Of a DNA stretch of 64,000 bases, positions 33,776-44,100 are shown one piece after another; position 1 is the stretch's first letter, and every line of letters starts with the position of its first letter. The stretch covers positions 17,271,001 to 17,335,000 of the forward strand of contig CM055605.1 in assembly GCA_029379385.1 (NCBI GenBank), given 5' to 3'. Source of the DNA: Quillaja saponaria. Its lineage: Eukaryota; Streptophyta; Magnoliopsida; Fabales; Quillajaceae. The notes below the pieces were generated by a model, which saw only the letters and a program-made list of their open reading frames with translations, had not been told where the DNA came from and searched no databases. The translations under genes were made by a program, and so were the position numbers.

Positions 33776-33963
33776 TTATTCACATGATCGTGTTTAACAA
33801 TCTCACCCACCAAGAATGGCCATATCGCTTTTGACATTCAAGAATGTTCAGTACCAAATTGAAAGAAAGAAGAGTTCTTTAATGGAAGCTAGAATATTGG
33901 TGGTAATAGGATTATTAATTATAAGTTTTTTTTCTTTCTTAATAAAATCATAAAGTATCTCCT

Positions 33964-34401
33964 ATATATATTAACTAGCATTCTCACGCGTTCTCAGATG
34001 ATTTTTTTTTTTTAAGAATGTGTAAAATTATTTTCAACGAATACTTCTGAATCAAAATATAAAGTTCTTCTAGAGATATACTCCTCTAATAGGATAGTAA
34101 ATTCTTCACTATTAGGCGCGTCCTCTATTTGCATGTAAAACTCTAGAGCTGACAAACTCTTAGTCCTTTATTTAATAATCGTCGTTACATGAAGAGTTTG
34201 TCAACTCTAAAATTTTACACGCAAATAGAGGACTGCACGTAAAAGTGAAGAACTTACACTTTGTTAGAAGGAGTACATCTCGAGAAGAACTTCATATTCT
34301 GATCCTGAAGAATTCTCCAAAAAGAATCTTATACATTTTTCCTAAAAAAGAAAAAGCATTTGAACACGGGTGAAAGCGCGTGCAAGGATGCTAATATAAT
34401 T
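33964..34401. mobile_element. Fold-back / long-TIR MITE
   Basis: Two arms of roughly 200 bases are reverse complements with mismatches (left from 'ctagcattctcacgcg', right ending 'gcgcgtgcaaggatgcta'). They meet near 34,170-34,200 and share internal blocks such as 'gtcctctatttgc.tgtaaaa' and 'aagttcttct.gagat'. No coding sequence. Long arms filling almost the whole element suggest a Mutator-like or fold-back MITE. Flanks are AT-rich, so a target duplication cannot be read safely. Confidence 0.75.
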
Positions 34402-34439
34402 ATAATACTTTATACTCTATTGATAAAAACTATATATAA

Positions 34440-34720
34440 AAAGAGCACATGCAAGAATGCTAGTAAAACATCCTCAAACTCTAGAGGATACTAGTATATA
34501 TATAATTTAATTAATCCATTAATTTATTATTTCCTTAAAAACTACATATTATTAGAGGATGCACGTGGGTGTAGAACTTACACTCTGATAGAGGAGCAAA
34601 TCTTGAGAAGAATTTGACATGCTAGCACAGGAGGATACGCTAGAAATAATTTTACACATTTTCATTAAAAAAAAAAAGCACTTGAGCACGCATGAGGATG
34701 CTAGTTTACTTATATACATT
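34440..34720. mobile_element. Partial second copy of the same fold-back MITE
   Basis: 34,551-34,712 matches the right arm of the element at 33,964-34,401: 'gagaagaa', 'ttttacacatttt' and the end 'gagcacgcatgaggatgctagt'. 34,443-34,465 carries another terminal fragment ('gcacatgcaagaatgctagta'). It looks like two truncated copies in a row. Confidence 0.6.
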
Positions 34721-37020
34721 GACATTTTTTTCATCCTCTCTAAAAATATATGTTGGATAATTTTTTGCTATTCTGTTTTGATTTAAAGTGCACTACTTGA
34801 TTAAGGATTCAATTAAAAATAATTGAACATAGGAGGATTATAGAATAAAATTTCTTAAGGATGAAATTAGAAAATAGGATAAGCTCAAATGCATAAAATT
34901 TAATTTAAATTGATTTAATAATATATGTTATAGACAATTTGCTAATACAAATGAAGACGCTATGAAAAAACTATGATTATACCTAACATAACAACATTCA
35001 TATACATTTTGGAATTTTTTATTTTTTATTTTTTATTTTTCTGGTCAAATATTCAATTAAGTTCAAAATCATATATTTTCTGAGATTATTTTATTTTATC
35101 AATACCTTTTAGCATGTTCTTTCTTTCATATCGTTATATCTTGAAAATTTACGAAAAAGCATTTTTAAAATCCTTAAATTTATGAAAATATTTTGTTTTT
35201 CCAGTTTTAAAAAAGCTACAACTTTGATAGAATGTTTGAAACTGCTTTATTTGAAATGGAATTGTAAAACTCAGCATTCTAGCTTTTAGTTTTTTAACAA
35301 GACATTTTATCATTTCTTGACTAATTAATTGAATATCTCAATTTTGTGGCAATTCTTAAATCTACAATACTTTGAATCTAATGCTAGTACATGATACAAG
35401 TGGCTAAACTCGAAAACCTAAGATAAAATGACAAATGGAACTTACCTTTGCCTACCTTGTATTTTCTTTTTATTCAACGGACGCCGAATCAAGAAGCAAC
35501 ATCATTTTGCAAAAGTACAATACAATTTATAACGTTATGAGTAGTAAACATTTCTCCAACATATAAAATTGCGTCATTTGTTGTTACCGATGAGAGCAAT
35601 GTAATGTTTCATCAGATGATTTCTTTTCTATGTTGGTTGTATCAGCCAAATATAAATATCTTTAATATGAGAAGTAGTCATAAACTAATAATATTTCTCT
35701 AGCCTCTTTAGACATCATAGGAGTTATCTCATAAAATTCAATGAATAAACAGTAGGAAAAAATAAAGTCAACTTCAATTTATCTCATGTCCAATAACAGG
35801 ATATTATCAATTATGTCTAATAGATCTATTTTGACTCGACAGTTGAAAGTCCAACGCTCCTCTGTGGCTTCAAAGATTCTTGATATTTGCTAATCAACTT
35901 TACAGTTTCTTAAAACATAAGCATACCCCAAGATTTCAGTAAAAAGCAATTTTGACAATAACTTTTTTCTAATGAATATTACTGAGGAATATCTTTATTT
36001 GACAATAGCAGTTTTAAGAAATTACTAAATTCTTGCTTAATAATCAGATAAACTTATATGTTGCAACAAAAAGTGGAAACACGACATACAAGAAGCATAC
36101 AACTTTCTCATCTTCTTCCTTACATATGTACTTCAAACAGAACATTAAGGGGACCCTTAAAAATTCAAATAATATATAGCAGAATGATTAAAATTCACAA
36201 ATAATTGAAACAATACCTTCTTTTGAGCCCACCTATTATAATAACCAGGAAAAAAACTACCAGTAAATATCCATCAACTTCCATGGAATCTTGTCTGTCC
36301 TTCATCTATAACCTAGAGGTGAATGCATGTGAAAGAATAATGAATTTTGGTGTGGAGTAAGACATACACTAAGGCAAGGTAAAGCTCTTGCTAGTAAAAT
36401 TTCCAGTATAATACCAGACAAACTATCACATGATGCTTTACATTCAAAACAGTAGCCACCTCCAAAAACACTAGCAAATTAAAACTTAAATGGAATAATG
36501 ACTGATTTTATGCAGCTCTCATTTGCTTATATTCTATTGCATATCAGATAATATTCAATACAATGCTCAATAAACACAAATATTACCATTCCCATTAGAA
36601 ATTAAAGCAGTGCCATAATAAAGTTTTCAAAGGGTAATTACAGTATGAAAATCACTAGTGAGCTAATAATAAAGTTTACAATATGTTTCTCTAATTCTTA
36701 ACTGCTAAACAAAATGGTAGTGGAGAAGCTCAAATACTTATATACTTTCATGCCTTCATGGTTAATCAATTATCAACTCAAATGGGCATAAACAATAGGA
36801 TCATTGCAACACAAACCATAGAAAGAAGGAATCAATTAACACTCATCTCTTGCTTCCAAGTAAGGAGGCTTTGCAGGTGATCGGAGGGCTCAGCAACAAC
36901 CTTCTGTTTTCAGCTACCAAACTCTTCCTCAAGGTGTATTGGTGTTCTGTAAAACTTAAAATCCTCATCGTTAGAGTCCATTTAGAATTGACAGTTGATT
37001 GCAAAAGCATGACCTTAGCT
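34721..37020. other. Gene-poor AT-rich intergenic DNA
   Basis: No supported gene on either strand. Short open stretches show no known motif and no coherent splice structure. There is a repeated 'attttttatttttt' run near 35,020-35,040. I see no further element with clear ends. Confidence 0.5.
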
Positions 37021-37479
37021 GAGTTTGGTAATGATCTTCAAGAGAGTGTTTTGGCTTTTAAAAAGTTACAACACCTAACTATTGTTTGGTTTATTATTTT
37101 TTTTTTTTTTAGGGGTGCTTCTTCTGTCATAGGTGCTTTTAGAAGCACACCTAAGTGATGCTTTTGAAAGCTAGCTATGGCTTTTTAAAATTAAAAATAC
37201 AAAAATTACCTTATTAATTTTAGAAAGTTACCAAATATATCTTCAATTAATTTATAAACCATTAAATTTCACTTTCTAAATATATTAATTAATGATGTTT
37301 ATTTTTATCATTTTATATATTCACAATAGTTTATGATTTGTTTTACCAAACACCTTGTTCATTGCTTTTACTACTCACAACAACTTTTATAAAAAAAATT
37401 GACTAAACAGGATTGCTGTGACTTTTTAACAGCATGAAAGTCACAGCAGCTTTTTAAAAGTCACAAGCATTACCAAACT
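37021..37479. mobile_element. MITE with short terminal inverted repeats
   Basis: Begins GAGTTTGGTAATGAT and ends AGCATTACCAAACT, which are imperfect inverted repeats. The interior is AT-rich and non-coding, with subterminal inverted blocks such as 'ggcttttaaaaagt' against 'ctttttaaaagtca'. The 'TTTGGTAA' terminus is common among hAT-like plant MITEs. The family assignment is tentative. An ORF ending at 37,158 overlaps it and is not supported. Confidence 0.6.
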
Positions 37480-38640
37480 AAATATTTGTCAATGGTGTCC
37501 ATATGTTTCGAAATTTTGCTACTTAAAGAACTACATTTTGTGTAATTAATTTGAACTTACCCAATTTGAGTTATTACTTGCTTAAAAAACCAAAAAATAA
37601 AAAAAAATAAAATTCCAAATCAGATTCTAAATCTAAAAAATGAAAAAAGCTTACCTTTTTTCTTTTTTTTTTCAAAAAATAGATTTTACTTACTTTTTTT
37701 ATTAGCAAATCTAAATTTATGCATTTTTCTAGTCTTTGTCCTCACTTTCTAGCCAATAGAACACATTTTTTCTAAAAAGAAGAAGATATTATATAAGAGA
37801 ATCCAAACATAACTGGATGAAACTATAAAAAAACAAAAACAAACAAAACAAACAAATTCAAGAAATGAAAGTGAAACTCACTACTATGAATGTTTATTTT
37901 TGAATTTGAAATTTTGATCCTTCTCCTCTTGGACTTTTTGTAATTATATGCTACCTCTATCATTCATTCTTGCCATGCTGCCCTATACATGAGGTATCCC
38001 AAAGTTCCCAATCAAGCTATCATCCATTGTTCTTCTTTCTTCCATGATTTAGCACAATGAAGCAAATTAGGGTTTGGATTTGTAAGGTGTTTAGATCCAA
38101 CGGAGATCACGAAGGAGAAAGCATGTCAAAAAAAAAGAATAGAGAGATGGAAGAGCAAAAGGAGAAAGTGAAGTTTGATGAACAGTTTGGGGGAGATTCG
38201 TGAAAGACGCGTGTTTGAGTTTGAGGTAACTACTTGTAGTGGAGTAGCTATATTTGGTTTTAAATGACTTAAAAGTCCTCAAATTGCAAGAGATGTATTT
38301 TGTATATAATGGGTAAATCATGGTATTTTTAATTAAAAATAGAAGAAAAAATCATAAAGGTGTTCTCCCTTTTAGTATAGTATAGAGTATAGATATAAAT
38401 AGATGAAACTATTAAATATAGAAATCTCTACATATTCTTTTTCAAATATATAATAAATATCTCATATATCAGTGCAGAAATATTAACTATAAAAACTTTT
38501 TTCTTTTCTTTTTTAATTATCATAGTCTTTTAAATTTCTTAACTATTTTTCTTATTCTCATAATTTATGTTTATGTACTATTCAAATTCCAACTTCACAA
38601 TATAAATAGCTTATCATATTAACCATTTCTCATGCATTGC
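37480..38640. other. Intergenic DNA without recognised features
   Basis: AT-rich sequence with poly-A and poly-T runs. The minus-strand ORF 38,091-38,321 shows no known motif. Nothing else is supported. Confidence 0.45.
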
Positions 38641-38654
38641 AAGAGATTAAGACA

Positions 38655-39130
38655 TGATTGTTAATACAGGTTTTCACCCTAGGCAATACCAGTGCGACAC
38701 GTGGTGCCTTGACACATGGCACCATATTATTAGACAGATATTCTATATATAGGAGCTTAAGGCTCTAAAGTATTTCATTCCTCTCCTTCACTCTCTTTAT
38801 ATGTGTTTGTTTATCTCTCTATACTGATTTAAGTTTTGGAGTGCTAACAGGTCTCAGGATCACCCTTGCAAGTTTACCAAAGAGCAAGCATGGAGACCAT
38901 CACCAGATCTCCAACTTAAACAAATCTGACACAAATATTGACGTCAGTCCCTGGCAAACCCATACAATTTGGGTTTTTCTCAAATTCCACATAGGTTTCC
39001 ACCTCGCCAACTCTCTAATTATCTACAACAAACTACACGATCTTTGTTTCATAGGCAAGCTCCAATAGGCTTTATCTTGTTCTTGACTTTAAAAATCTTC
39101 TTTCTTTCATGAAACCAAACAAAAGCTTGA
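38655..39130 (+). other. LTR-like or promoter-like fragment with TATA box
   Basis: Opens TGTTAATACAGG (38,659) and contains a CACGTGG G-box near 38,698. TATATATAGGAG (about 38,743) comes next, then a CT-rich leader and 'gagtgctaacaggtctcagg' leading into a 75-codon open stretch (38,841-39,068). The arrangement resembles a truncated LTR followed by a decayed leader/gag start. It could equally be an orphan promoter. No second LTR copy is visible in the window. Confidence 0.3.
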
Positions 39131-39965
39131 CCAACTAGCAGGTGTAGAGAAGCATGGTTTCGGGTAATAATGGCAGCCTCTGCTTCCTCTATCCTCTCCC
39201 CTTTTTTCCTACCTCCTTTTCTGGGACATAAAGAACTTTGGTCTTTTCTTTAATTTTCCATTGAAATCCTAGTTGGGTCCATACTATACATGTACTTATC
39301 TATTTTTCTTAATTACCTGTTTTGCTTATGGAAGACTTGAAGGAAACCAACTCACTGGCATATATGCTAAGCTCCATAGCCTGAGCTCACAAGGCTGACA
39401 GTCCGAGGTTACCTGAGTTACTGGCCAGACCTTCTGCAACTCAGGCAATATTTCGGGGATCATCGGCCTGAATCTCGCCTCCATCAAACCCATAACATAT
39501 AAGGAGTGGTATACATTTTTTTTTTCGTTTATATCTCTGATTTACAATATCTAAAACATAAAAATTAAAATTTTTCTGATTTTTTATTTGAGTTTTGGTA
39601 CCTGAGTTGTTTTGTGAAACTTGCAAGACGAAAAAGATTTATGATCAGTATCAATAGACTTTACAGATGAATTTATAAAAATAAAATAAAATGAAATAAA
39701 AAATTGACTATGAGGCTCTAAGCTTTCATTATTTGTTTTTTATTTTAAATGCAAAATATATTTTTGTAATACAAAATTTATTTATAAATTTTTTATATAT
39801 ACATATATAAATTCAGTGCATTTGCATGAGTAATATGCAATTACTATAAAATAAAGAAAAATTAGGAAAACAAAATTTTCACTACTAAAAAGTTAATTTA
39901 AAAAAAATTAAAATAAAGAGAGAAGAACTTGGGGACTTTCCACCAAAGTACATCATTTAAAAAAA
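39131..39965. other. Intergenic DNA without recognised features
   Basis: No supported ORF or element. It has a short CT-rich region and AT-rich sequence with poly-A runs leading into the MITE at 39,966. Confidence 0.45.
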
Positions 39966-40286
39966 AATTGCTCAAAAGTCCAAAAAATAAAAACTTAATG
40001 AGTTAAATGCAACTGTTTATGAATTTGTGTCCTCAAGACATAATTTCACAATGAGTTTGTATTTTAAAAATACAAATTCAAGGTGACACATCAATTACAT
40101 ATGCCATAGCACTTGATTTAACCAATAGGACTAAATCTTTAAGACACATTCATTGTTAAATTGGTTGATGTATCTTCTTGAATTTGTGTCTTTAAAATAC
40201 AAATTTATTGTATAATTGTCTCAAACACGAATCCGAAAACAGGGGCTTGTAACTCAATAATTTTTGTGGGTGCATTTGAGCAAATT
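39966..40286. mobile_element. MITE with long terminal inverted repeats
   Basis: Starts AATTGCTCAAAAGT and ends ATTTGAGCAAATT. The two halves are reverse complements over more than 100 bases, including 'gaatttgtgtc.t' and 'tgtattttaaa.atacaaatt' blocks in both. About 320 bp, non-coding. It lies about 300 bases upstream of the first TOP1 exon and could influence that promoter. Confidence 0.7.
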
Positions 40287-40554
40287 GTGTTTTTCTTAAA
40301 AAAAAAAAAAAAAAAGGTATTCTGGTAGTTGGGCCAAGAATTTAACACCAAGTAGGTCAGCCTTGGGCTTGTTAGTGAGCTTCAATCTAATTTACAAACA
40401 ATTATCACGCCTGACTGGAAGCTCAGCATTAAAAAAGCTCGTGAAGACATGAGTTTGGTCCATTTACAATTGCAAAAAAATTCACCTGAATTTTGTAAGA
40501 AATTATCCATACTTAGGTTTTGAATACCCTCCTGAATCCCCCAACCTGATCCTC

Positions 40555-41189
40555 TTCCCTTGTATTTTGTATCTTAGTTTATCAAATTACTTAACCAGTT
40601 CCAAACACAACATCACTGCCCTGTCCCCACACCAACCCCCACCTGACGCACCACCAACACCGGCATCCGCCACCACCTCCTGCCCAACACCGCCGGCATC
40701 TCATTACCTCCAACGCATCTCTATCCCTCATCAGTTGTCATCCCGTTGTTTTGATCGATTAATTTTTATCTCTGTTCCATAGATTCTCCATCTCCAATCA
40801 ACAGGTATATCAAACCCTCGCCCTCTCCACCCTTTTGTTTAGATTTTTGCTTAGAATCATGGGTTTGAATTTGCTTTTAGTTTCAATTGGATTCAGCTTA
40901 AAATTTCATGCACCAAATAGAACTCAGCTGATTTATTTTTTTCATTAATTTTCAGGTAAGTTTCAGCTGTGTTCGCCAGTTATCCAAAACCTCATCCTGC
41001 AAGAAAGGTTTCAACTTTTATACTTGATTTTCTTTTTATTTATTTTATTGCTTTGTGCTCTATTGGCATGAAATATCAAATATGCATTGGATTGTAACAT
41101 GAATTCTACATACATGATATCATTTTAATATGCCCCCTTCCAGAAATTGATGTGATATACATGCCAATGCATTCTTCCATAGTTGGATA
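40555..41189 (+). promoter_or_regulatory. TOP1: TOP1 5' untranslated region with two introns
   Basis: A CT/CA-rich leader begins somewhere near 40,560 (the exact start cannot be read). First UTR exon ends at 40,804 (cag|gtatat), second is 40,956-41,007 (ttttcag| to aag|gtttc), and the third begins at 41,144 (ccttccag|) and runs into the ATG at 41,190. Both introns have GT-AG ends. Leader introns are common in constitutively expressed plant genes and can raise expression. The ORF 40,567-40,782 in this leader is not supported. Confidence 0.6.
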
Positions 41190-44100
41190 ATGGCAGTCGA
41201 GGGTCGTGACAAACCAACTGTGTCGGACGAGGAAGATCGTCCTGCTGTTTTCAAAAGGAATAGTGTATCATCTAATAGGCTGAGCTCTGATTCACGTTCT
41301 TCCAATGGTCCGAACCCTACTGCTCATAAGGGTAAGGTTGTTTCTTCTACTAAGGCGTTACCCACAAAGTCTACCGTAGTTCTTCCTAAAACTTCAACTT
41401 CAAATGTGAAGACATCGCCTTTACTGTCACCAGTAAAATCATCAACATCATTAGCCAAGACGCCACCTTTGAAATCACCAGTAAACTCATCAATCTCGTT
41501 GGAGGATAAATCGAAACCTCCTTTGGTACGAAACATATCTAGTGCTGTTAAGGAGGAAAATAAAGCAAATTATGATTCTGAAGATTCTGAGGATAAGAAA
41601 CCACTAAGTTCTAGATTAAAAGGAAACTCTAATCATGTTGATAAAAGTGTTGGCATGGCAATACCTGATGACTCAGATGATGAAGTTCCTTTGTCATTCA
41701 GAAGGAAGATTATCAAGAAAGATTCTGAAGACTCAGAGGATGAAGTTCCTTTGGCATCAAGGTTTCCATCTAATTCTAGTGTTGGGACATGTGGTAGTAA
41801 GTATGATGACTCTGATGAGAAGAAACCTTTAGCTTCAAAAATTCAGAAAGAAGGTTCCAGCAAAAGCAGGAAAGCAGGAAAGGCCTTCCAGTTTGCCATT
41901 AAAGAGACCACTAGAAAAGGCTAATTCTTTGGATCAGTCTTCATCTAAGATGTCGAAGATTGCAGGTTCATCTATGTCAGTGAAAACTAAACAAGTGGTT
42001 GTTAAAGCAGACCCAAAGTTAGTAGATGATGATGACCGTTTACCAATTTCCCAAAGAATGAAAAAGCTATCTGCATCACAGAATAAATCAGTGCCTGTGA
42101 AGAAAAAAATAACAAAGGCTACTACAACAAAAAAATTAAGTTCTGCGTTGTCTCAGAAACAGGACAAGAAGTCTAAGAAAGCAATCAATGATTCAGAATA
42201 TTCCAAGTCGAACAAAACTTTCTCCAAGCTCTGGTGATGGTCAGAAAAAATGGACTACCTTGGTTCACAATGGTGTCATTTTTCCACCACCTTATCAGCC
42301 TCATGGAGTTAAGATGCTCTATAAGGGGAAGCCTGTTAATTTGACTCCTGAACAAGAGGAGGTGACTTTCTCTTGCTGTGCCAAATGATACTTTCTTCTT
42401 TTTTTTCATTCTCTTCGTTTCATATCTGAAGTCATTAAATTACGCTGGCATTATAATTCCTTGAGATTCTGGAGTTCCTCTACTTAATATTTCTGAAAGT
42501 TGTATTTTACTTAAAAACTGTCTTTTGCAGGTTGCAACAATGTTTGCGGTAATGAAAGATACAGATTACATGGATAAAGCAAAGTTCAAAGAAAACTTTT
42601 GGAGTGACTGGCGCAAGTTACTTGGGAAAAACCATGTGATTCAGGGGCTGGAAGATTGCAATTTCACCCCAATATATGACTGGTATCAAATGGAAAAGGA
42701 GAAGAAGAAACAAATGACTACAAATGTAAGTTGCTGTCTGATATAACCTTATTGGTTCAGCCAAAAAAAGAAAAGAAAACAGGTTGATACAACCATCTTT
42801 TCCTATTTTTGATTGATTTGCTTTCATGTTTCGCAGCTATACATTTTGTTGCTACTTGACAAATGCTTTTGTGGACGGTTGAATGCACCGTCAAGTGTCA
42901 AATAATACACTAAACTATTTATTGCACACTACATATCTATTATATGTTGTTGGTTTGTTAAACTGTTCTTATGATCACTACACAATATTAGTAAGAAATG
43001 ATTAGATTCTCTAGATAAGAGATTAATTGTCTCTATGGAGTTTAAAGGACATGCCACAGTTCCGTTTCCATGAACCTTCTTTAGTAAATTAAAAATATAT
43101 CAAATGGAGAGCCAGTGAAGAACAACCCAAGTACAAAACGATATCATTATGCACAAACCCATGCTAAATATCACACATCCTATATTATCCATGTAATCCG
43201 ACAAAGAAACAAGAACTAAATGCTCATTTTCATGGATAGCATTGTTTTGACAGCCAAAATCTTGTCAACTCTATCAACTTGGATATAATTATAATATTAA
43301 TGCTTCTACACTTGGTAATAATTGTAGCAAGTATTGCTCTTAGATATGGGTATACTTACTCAACCAAGCACATACTAATTTTAGAACTATAACTAACATT
43401 CCTAGAATGTCGAGTTTTGCTAATAGTTACAGGTGTCAAATGATTCACATTTGAGAAAGTTGTTTTTGTTTTCTTCACCAAATCTTTGGTGCATGATTCA
43501 AGATTATTCTAATATGTTACTTATTCCTTTGCTGTTATGGAAGGCTAGTTCTTTCCTCTAATTATACAGGGAGCAAGGTTTTTTTTTTTTTTTTTTTCCC
43601 CAATAAAATAATAGCAGTTATATTTCTGTGGTCAAATTACTATGCTTGGCAAAGAGCATATTAATTCTTGTCTTTCTATTTTGAAAACATTGACTTATCT
43701 TTTCTTTGGGCATTCAGGAGAAGAAGGCCTTGAAGGAGGAGAAAATGAAACAAGAGGAGAAATATATGTGGGCTATTGTTGATGGTGTTAAAGAGAAGGT
43801 TTCATCATTTTTAATTATTTAATTCATTTAATTTGCATATCTTTTTCCTTTGGATAAACTTTTCTAGCAATAAATAACATCTACAATATCTTGTATTAAT
43901 CATACCTCACATTCCTTACACATGCATTATGTTATTTACCAATATATCTGAGGTACTAATGTATAGAAACTGAAGTAACAGTATTTTGAAATGAGGGAGA
44001 CTTCATGAGCTCAAGTTCTCTTCAAATCCGCATTGCATTAGATGGAATAAGTTATTTTGGTAATGTACTTGTTAAAGTCTTGTTTCTTTTTTCCTTCACT

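Noticed and set aside
40567..40782. Pro/Thr-rich ORF upstream of TOP1
   Set aside because: Lies in the TOP1 5' leader, starts at a non-ATG codon, low-complexity composition, ends before the first UTR intron.
42618..42827. Minus-strand ORF over TOP1 exon 2
   Set aside because: Shadow of the coding exon and adjacent intron on the opposite strand.
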